64,000 nt of DNA from Paenibacillus phyllosphaerae (GTDB taxonomy: Bacteria; Bacillota; Bacilli; Paenibacillales; Paenibacillaceae), in assembly GCF_014192105.1 (NCBI RefSeq), contig NZ_JACHXK010000010.1:62001-126000 (forward strand), in the 5' to 3' direction. Below are positions 60,662-64,000 of this stretch, in pieces (within the stretch, counting starts at the first letter, position 1; each line of letters opens with the position of its first letter). The translations under genes were made by a program, and so were the position numbers. The notes beneath the pieces were generated by a model, which worked only from the letters and a program-made list of their open reading frames with translations, made no database searches and was not told the origin of the DNA.

Positions 60662-62218
60662 ATGATCTTCCATCGAAAGGTCGGGCAAGCCGGCGCCCGT
60701 TCATCGGATTCCGGCGGGCCGGGTGCACCGCCCAAAACGCCTGTGTGCCATACGCTTAGCGATAATATGGCCTGGCTAAAGTCGAAAATCGGCCATAGCG
60801 CGGATTTCGTCATTCGCATGATCGAACCCGTCTCCACTCCCAATAGCCAGCTGATACTGGCGTATATCGACGGTCTGGTGGACCAGCCGGGCTTGAATCG
60901 GGATATTATACAAGCCTTGCAGCAAGCCGCCGCAAGACATTCGGGCGATGCCGGCATGTGGCTGAACGAGCTGCAGCACCGGTTCGTGTCTACCGGTTCC
61001 ACCGCCCGGAGCGAATATCTGGAAGACGCGCTCCAATCCATCCTCAACGGAATGTGTCTCATTCTCGCCGATGGCGCCGGATTTGCGCTTGTTGCCGAAG
61101 CGTCGGGCGGGGAGCAGCGCGGGGTAGAAGAGCCGAGCACGCAAGGGGTTCTGCGCGGTCCGCAGCGCAGTTTTACCGAAAATATCCGCACCAATGTCGC
61201 ATTGGTGCGGCGCATTATACATGACCCCGAGCTCTATTACGAGGAACGTCTCATTGGACGAAGGACGCAAACCGCCGTCGGTCTCCTGTATATGAAAGGC
61301 ATTATTAACGAAACCATCGTAAGCACGATCCAAGACCGTCTTGAGGCGATCGATATCGATAGCGTGCTGGAGAGCGGCTATATCGAGGAGTACGTGCAGG
61401 AAAAAACATTCACGCCATTTCCCACGCTGCTGAATACGGAGCGTCCGGACGCGGCGGCCGGCGCTTTGCTGGAGGGACAGTTCGTCGTGCTGGTGGACGG
61501 TACGCCGTTCGTGCTGATGGGACCGGTTACCTTCCATAAATTCTTCCAGTCGCCGGAGGATTATTACCAGCGCTTCGATATCGCCTCTTTCTTGCGGATG
61601 ATTCGTTATGCCGGGTTCATGATCTCGATGTTGCTGCCGGCCGTCTATATTGCCGTGACTACCTTCCATCAAGAAACGCTGCCGACGCTGCTGCTCATCA
61701 GTCTTCTTGGCCAGCGTGAAGGCATTCCTTTACCTGCGCTCATGGAAGCTTTCCTGATGGAGATCACCTTCGAAGTCTTGCGGGAGGCCGGCGCACGGAT
61801 GCCTCGGGCCATCGGACCGGCCATCTCCATCGTCGGCGCGCTCGTTCTCGGTCAGGCTGCGGTGCAAGCCGGCATCGTATCACCAGCCATGATCATCATC
61901 GTAGCCTTCACCGCCATCTCCAATTTCGTCATGCCGCAGCTTAATATCGCGATTGCCGCGCGGCTTATCCGCTTTGCCCTCATGCTCGCCGCGGGGGCGC
62001 TCGGCTTCTTCGGCATCTTCGCGGGAGTGCTGATTATCGCGATTCATTTGACGGGGCTCAAATCGTTCGGCGTCCCGTATATGGCGCCGTTTGCCCCGTT
62101 TGTTCCCGGCAGCATGCACGACATCATCATCCGGGCGCCGCTTCGTTCGATGAAGAAACGTCCTCGCATTCTAGGTACGAAAGATTCCGACCGCAGGCCG
62201 GGAGGGAGCGGACCGTGA
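60662..62218 (+). CDS. gerAA: GerA family spore germination protein, second operon
   Basis: A 518-residue receptor A subunit. VRRIIHDPELYYEERLIGRRTQTAVGLLYMKGIIN and GQFVVLVDGTPFVLMGPVTFHKFFQSPEDYYQR are family landmarks, followed by about five membrane helices (ISIVGALVLGQAAVQAGI). It is only moderately similar to the copy at 50473, so the two operons likely serve different germinants. AAGGTGATGC lies before the ATG. Confidence 0.9.
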   Translation: MIFHRKVGQAGARSSDSGGPGAPPKTPVCHTLSDNMAWLKSKIGHSADFVIRMIEPVSTPNSQLILAYIDGLVDQPGLNRDIIQALQQAAARHSGDAGMWLNELQHRFVSTGSTARSEYLEDALQSILNGMCLILADGAGFALVAEASGGEQRGVEEPSTQGVLRGPQRSFTENIRTNVALVRRIIHDPELYYEERLIGRRTQTAVGLLYMKGIINETIVSTIQDRLEAIDIDSVLESGYIEEYVQEKTFTPFPTLLNTERPDAAAGALLEGQFVVLVDGTPFVLMGPVTFHKFFQSPEDYYQRFDIASFLRMIRYAGFMISMLLPAVYIAVTTFHQETLPTLLLISLLGQREGIPLPALMEAFLMEITFEVLREAGARMPRAIGPAISIVGALVLGQAAVQAGIVSPAMIIIVAFTAISNFVMPQLNIAIAARLIRFALMLAAGALGFFGIFAGVLIIAIHLTGLKSFGVPYMAPFAPFVPGSMHDIIIRAPLRSMKKRPRILGTKDSDRRPGGSGP

Positions 62219-63429
62219 TGGCCTACCGTATCGCATGGAAGTTTAGCGCAGCGCTCCTGTCGTGCCTTCTGACAAGCGGGTGTTGGGACCGCAATGAGCT
62301 CAATGAACTGGGGATTATCTCGGCGACGGGAATCGACTGGGAGGACGGCAAGTGGCATGCGACGAGCCAAATCGTATTGCCGCTCAGCACGTCGGGCGAA
62401 GGCACCGCCAAGCAGATGAGTCTCTCGCCCGTGGACGTCTTCTCGACGGAGGGGGAGGGCATCCGGAGCGCTTTTCGCAAGGCAAGTCTGGAAACGACTC
62501 GGAAGCTCTATTTCTCTCACAATCAGGTTGTCATTATCGGCGAAGCGGCGGCACGCAAAGGCATTGACCCTTTGCTGGATGTCTATTTGCGCAATACGGA
62601 TGCGCGGGAAGATGTCATCATCTTTCTAACGGCGGGGAAAGCCAGCACGATTCTTCGCCAGCTCTCGCCGACCGAATGGAATCCCGGCAACGGACTGCGT
62701 AAGCTGATCGAGATGGAAGAGTCGCAGAACTCCCGAATTCGCGCCATGAATATTTTCGAGGTCATATCGGAGCTGCTCGGTCCCACGCAATCCACGCTCA
62801 TTCCGGAGATTCGCCTATCCGGCAATCCCCAAACGCTAACCCAGGTCGACGCGCAGAAAAAAACGCAGCTGGATGCCCGGTTGAAGCTCGGCAGAGTCGG
62901 TCTTGTGAAGCGGAACAAGCTGGTCGGGTGGGGGAAGTTCGACGAGTCGTTCGGCATGATGTGGCTGAGCAACCATGTGACGCGCGGGTTCTTACCCTAT
63001 GCTTGCGCAAGCAAAGGGACCAGAAGCTCCAGCTTTCGCGTCATGAAAGCCCATACGAAAGTATCTCCCGTGCTGGTCGAGGGAGAGCTCGGGTTCAACG
63101 TGAACGTGGAAGCGGAAGGTAAGATCGAGGATTACACCTGCGAGGATGACCTTGCCGAGATCGAGGTGGTCAAGCGGCAGGAGAAGCTCATTGCGGAGGC
63201 GATCCGCCTGTTGATGAACAAGGGGTGGGAGGCTTCGAAGCGCATGAAGACGGATGCGATCGGATTCGGAACCAAGGTGTACGAGCGTTATCCGGCGCTC
63301 TGGGAGAAGATGAAGGAGGATTGGGATGAGCACTTTGTCGAGCTTGAACCGAACATACAGGTTCATGTGCATATCAAAGGGACAGGAAGCAGCAATCCAT
63401 CGATCGTTTCCTATCAGAAGAAAAAATGA
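62215..63429 (+). CDS. gerAC: Ger(x)C family lipoprotein, second operon
   Basis: A 404-residue lipoprotein (lipobox LLTSGC, then WDRNELNELGIISATGIDWEDG). GTG 62215 overlaps the previous stop (GTGA) with GGAGGG 8 bases upstream; ATG 62218 is possible. C-terminal WDEHFVELEPNIQVHVHIKGTG is typical. Here gerC precedes gerB (order A-C-B), unlike the first operon (A-B-C). Confidence 0.9.
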   Translation: MMAYRIAWKFSAALLSCLLTSGCWDRNELNELGIISATGIDWEDGKWHATSQIVLPLSTSGEGTAKQMSLSPVDVFSTEGEGIRSAFRKASLETTRKLYFSHNQVVIIGEAAARKGIDPLLDVYLRNTDAREDVIIFLTAGKASTILRQLSPTEWNPGNGLRKLIEMEESQNSRIRAMNIFEVISELLGPTQSTLIPEIRLSGNPQTLTQVDAQKKTQLDARLKLGRVGLVKRNKLVGWGKFDESFGMMWLSNHVTRGFLPYACASKGTRSSSFRVMKAHTKVSPVLVEGELGFNVNVEAEGKIEDYTCEDDLAEIEVVKRQEKLIAEAIRLLMNKGWEASKRMKTDAIGFGTKVYERYPALWEKMKEDWDEHFVELEPNIQVHVHIKGTGSSNPSIVSYQKKK

Positions 63430-64000
63430 GCAGTCCTAACGTCGAAACGTCCACGGACAGGGTCGGCAAGTATCAGCTCATGACGGCGATCATCATGTTC
63501 GAAATCGGCAGCACGCCTATGTTCTTGCTCGGCATCAAGGCCGGTCAGAATGCCTGGATGGCCATGGCGGTCGGTGCGGTTGCCGGTCTTCTCGTACTGG
63601 TGCCCTGCCTGTATCTGCAGCGGTTGACTGGCGACACGGATTGGACGGAGATGCTGCTGCAACGATTGGGCAAGTGGGCCGGAGGCCTCGTCGCGCTGTT
63701 CTATGCGCTGCTGCTAGCCTACGAATCGATGCGCAACGTGCGGGATTTCGGAGAAATGGCCAATGGAACCATCTTGCCGCAAACGCCGAAGTGGGTGATC
63801 ATGATCGTCATTACCACCATCGCCTGTTACGCGGTCCGCAAAGGCATTTTCGTGTTATTCCGAACAATCGAACTGTTCTTCCCGACCGTTGTGATGAGTT
63901 ATACGACCCTCGTACTGTTCTTCTTCATCTCGGATTTGCCGTCCGTTCACAGGCTGCGGCCCATTCTGGACAAAGGCATCGGACAGGTGCTTGGCGAAGC
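63426..64000 (+). CDS. gerAB: GerB family permease, cut by the window end
   Basis: Starts at ATG 63426 (ATGA overlap with gerAC) and is open to the last base; 191 residues are visible. KYQLMTAIIMFEIGSTPMFLLGIKAGQNAWMAM is the standard GerB opening, followed by four to five more membrane helices (VVMSYTTLVLFFFISDL). The C-terminal third lies outside the window. Third gene of the second receptor operon. Confidence 0.88.
   Translation, partial: MSSPNVETSTDRVGKYQLMTAIIMFEIGSTPMFLLGIKAGQNAWMAMAVGAVAGLLVLVPCLYLQRLTGDTDWTEMLLQRLGKWAGGLVALFYALLLAYESMRNVRDFGEMANGTILPQTPKWVIMIVITTIACYAVRKGIFVLFRTIELFFPTVVMSYTTLVLFFFISDLPSVHRLRPILDKGIGQVLGE

Overview
The window reads as a chromosomal segment of a spore-forming, moderately GC-rich Bacillales bacterium, most likely Paenibacillus or a close relative. 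The evidence is gene content and order: two gerA-type germinant-receptor operons, an H-type small acid-soluble spore protein, a YheC/D spore-coat ATP-grasp protein, a sigB-rsbW-rsbV operon, CIRCE-controlled groES-groEL, leucine T-boxes, and two blocks with clear Bacillus subtilis synteny (thiL-tsaE-tsaB-rimI-tsaD ... ydiF-like ... moaC ... tatA-tatC ... groES-groEL, and ydcC-alr-ndoAI-ndoA). I saw no rRNA, tRNA, CRISPR array, insertion sequence or phage genes.

Layout. 1-1.65 kb: a spore-coat-associated ATP-grasp protein and two small proteins. 1.66-9.8 kb: a tightly coupled five-gene operon encoding a SWIM zinc-finger protein, a HEAT-like DUF5691-type solenoid, a MoxR AAA+ ATPase, a DUF5682 protein with TraB/EreA-like GxxH motifs, and a CoxE-like VWA protein. 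A near-perfect LexA (SOS) box lies between the -35 and -10 of its promoter. This is the best candidate for an incompletely described system: an SOS-inducible, chaperone- or conflict-type MoxR-VWA machine. 10-14.6 kb: a shortened UvrC-like nuclease with a second, weaker LexA-like box, an MmcQ/YjbR protein, a class 3 lipase, a GH1 beta-glucosidase and a DUF1328 membrane peptide. 15-20.9 kb: a DUF948 protein, a REC-PP2C phosphatase, a CorA transporter, the sigB operon and a general stress protein with a sigma-B-like promoter. 21-22.6 kb: a 16-copy 50/51-bp tandem array and a frameshifted endonuclease gene. 22.7-25.8 kb: a non-homologous end-joining operon (ku, ligase, polymerase). 25.9-28 kb: sspH and a partner, a 53-aa membrane peptide with a structured-looking upstream region, and a YitT protein. 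28.3-32.2 kb: thiL (probable CTG start) and the t6A/ribosome-modification genes. 32.2-35.8 kb: two tandem leucine T-boxes ahead of leuA, then a methyltransferase. 35.98-36.26 kb: a cluster of DnaA boxes. 36.5-45 kb: an ABC-F ATPase, folate and molybdopterin genes, tatAC and groES-groEL. 45-53.8 kb: an M29 aminopeptidase, two CobW-family GTPases flanking a gerA-type operon, and a secreted Lys-rich protein. 54-58.9 kb: a YdcC-like lipoprotein, a 51-bp tandem array, alr, the EndoAI/EndoA toxin-antitoxin pair and a ribokinase. 59-64 kb: two bactofilin-like proteins and a second gerA-type operon that runs off the window.

Recurring non-coding structure. A roughly 50-bp hairpin-like element, beginning with GGAATGAAACG and ending with CGTTTCACCTTG, occurs at least five times between genes, with a degenerate sixth copy between groES and groEL. 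Two copies directly follow a second hairpin that has unique outer arms and a conserved TTATAAGTT..ACG..TTATAAA core. Three minisatellites have a 45-bp or roughly 51-bp period. The host uses GTG, TTG and probably CTG starts freely and often overlaps stop and start codons inside operons.
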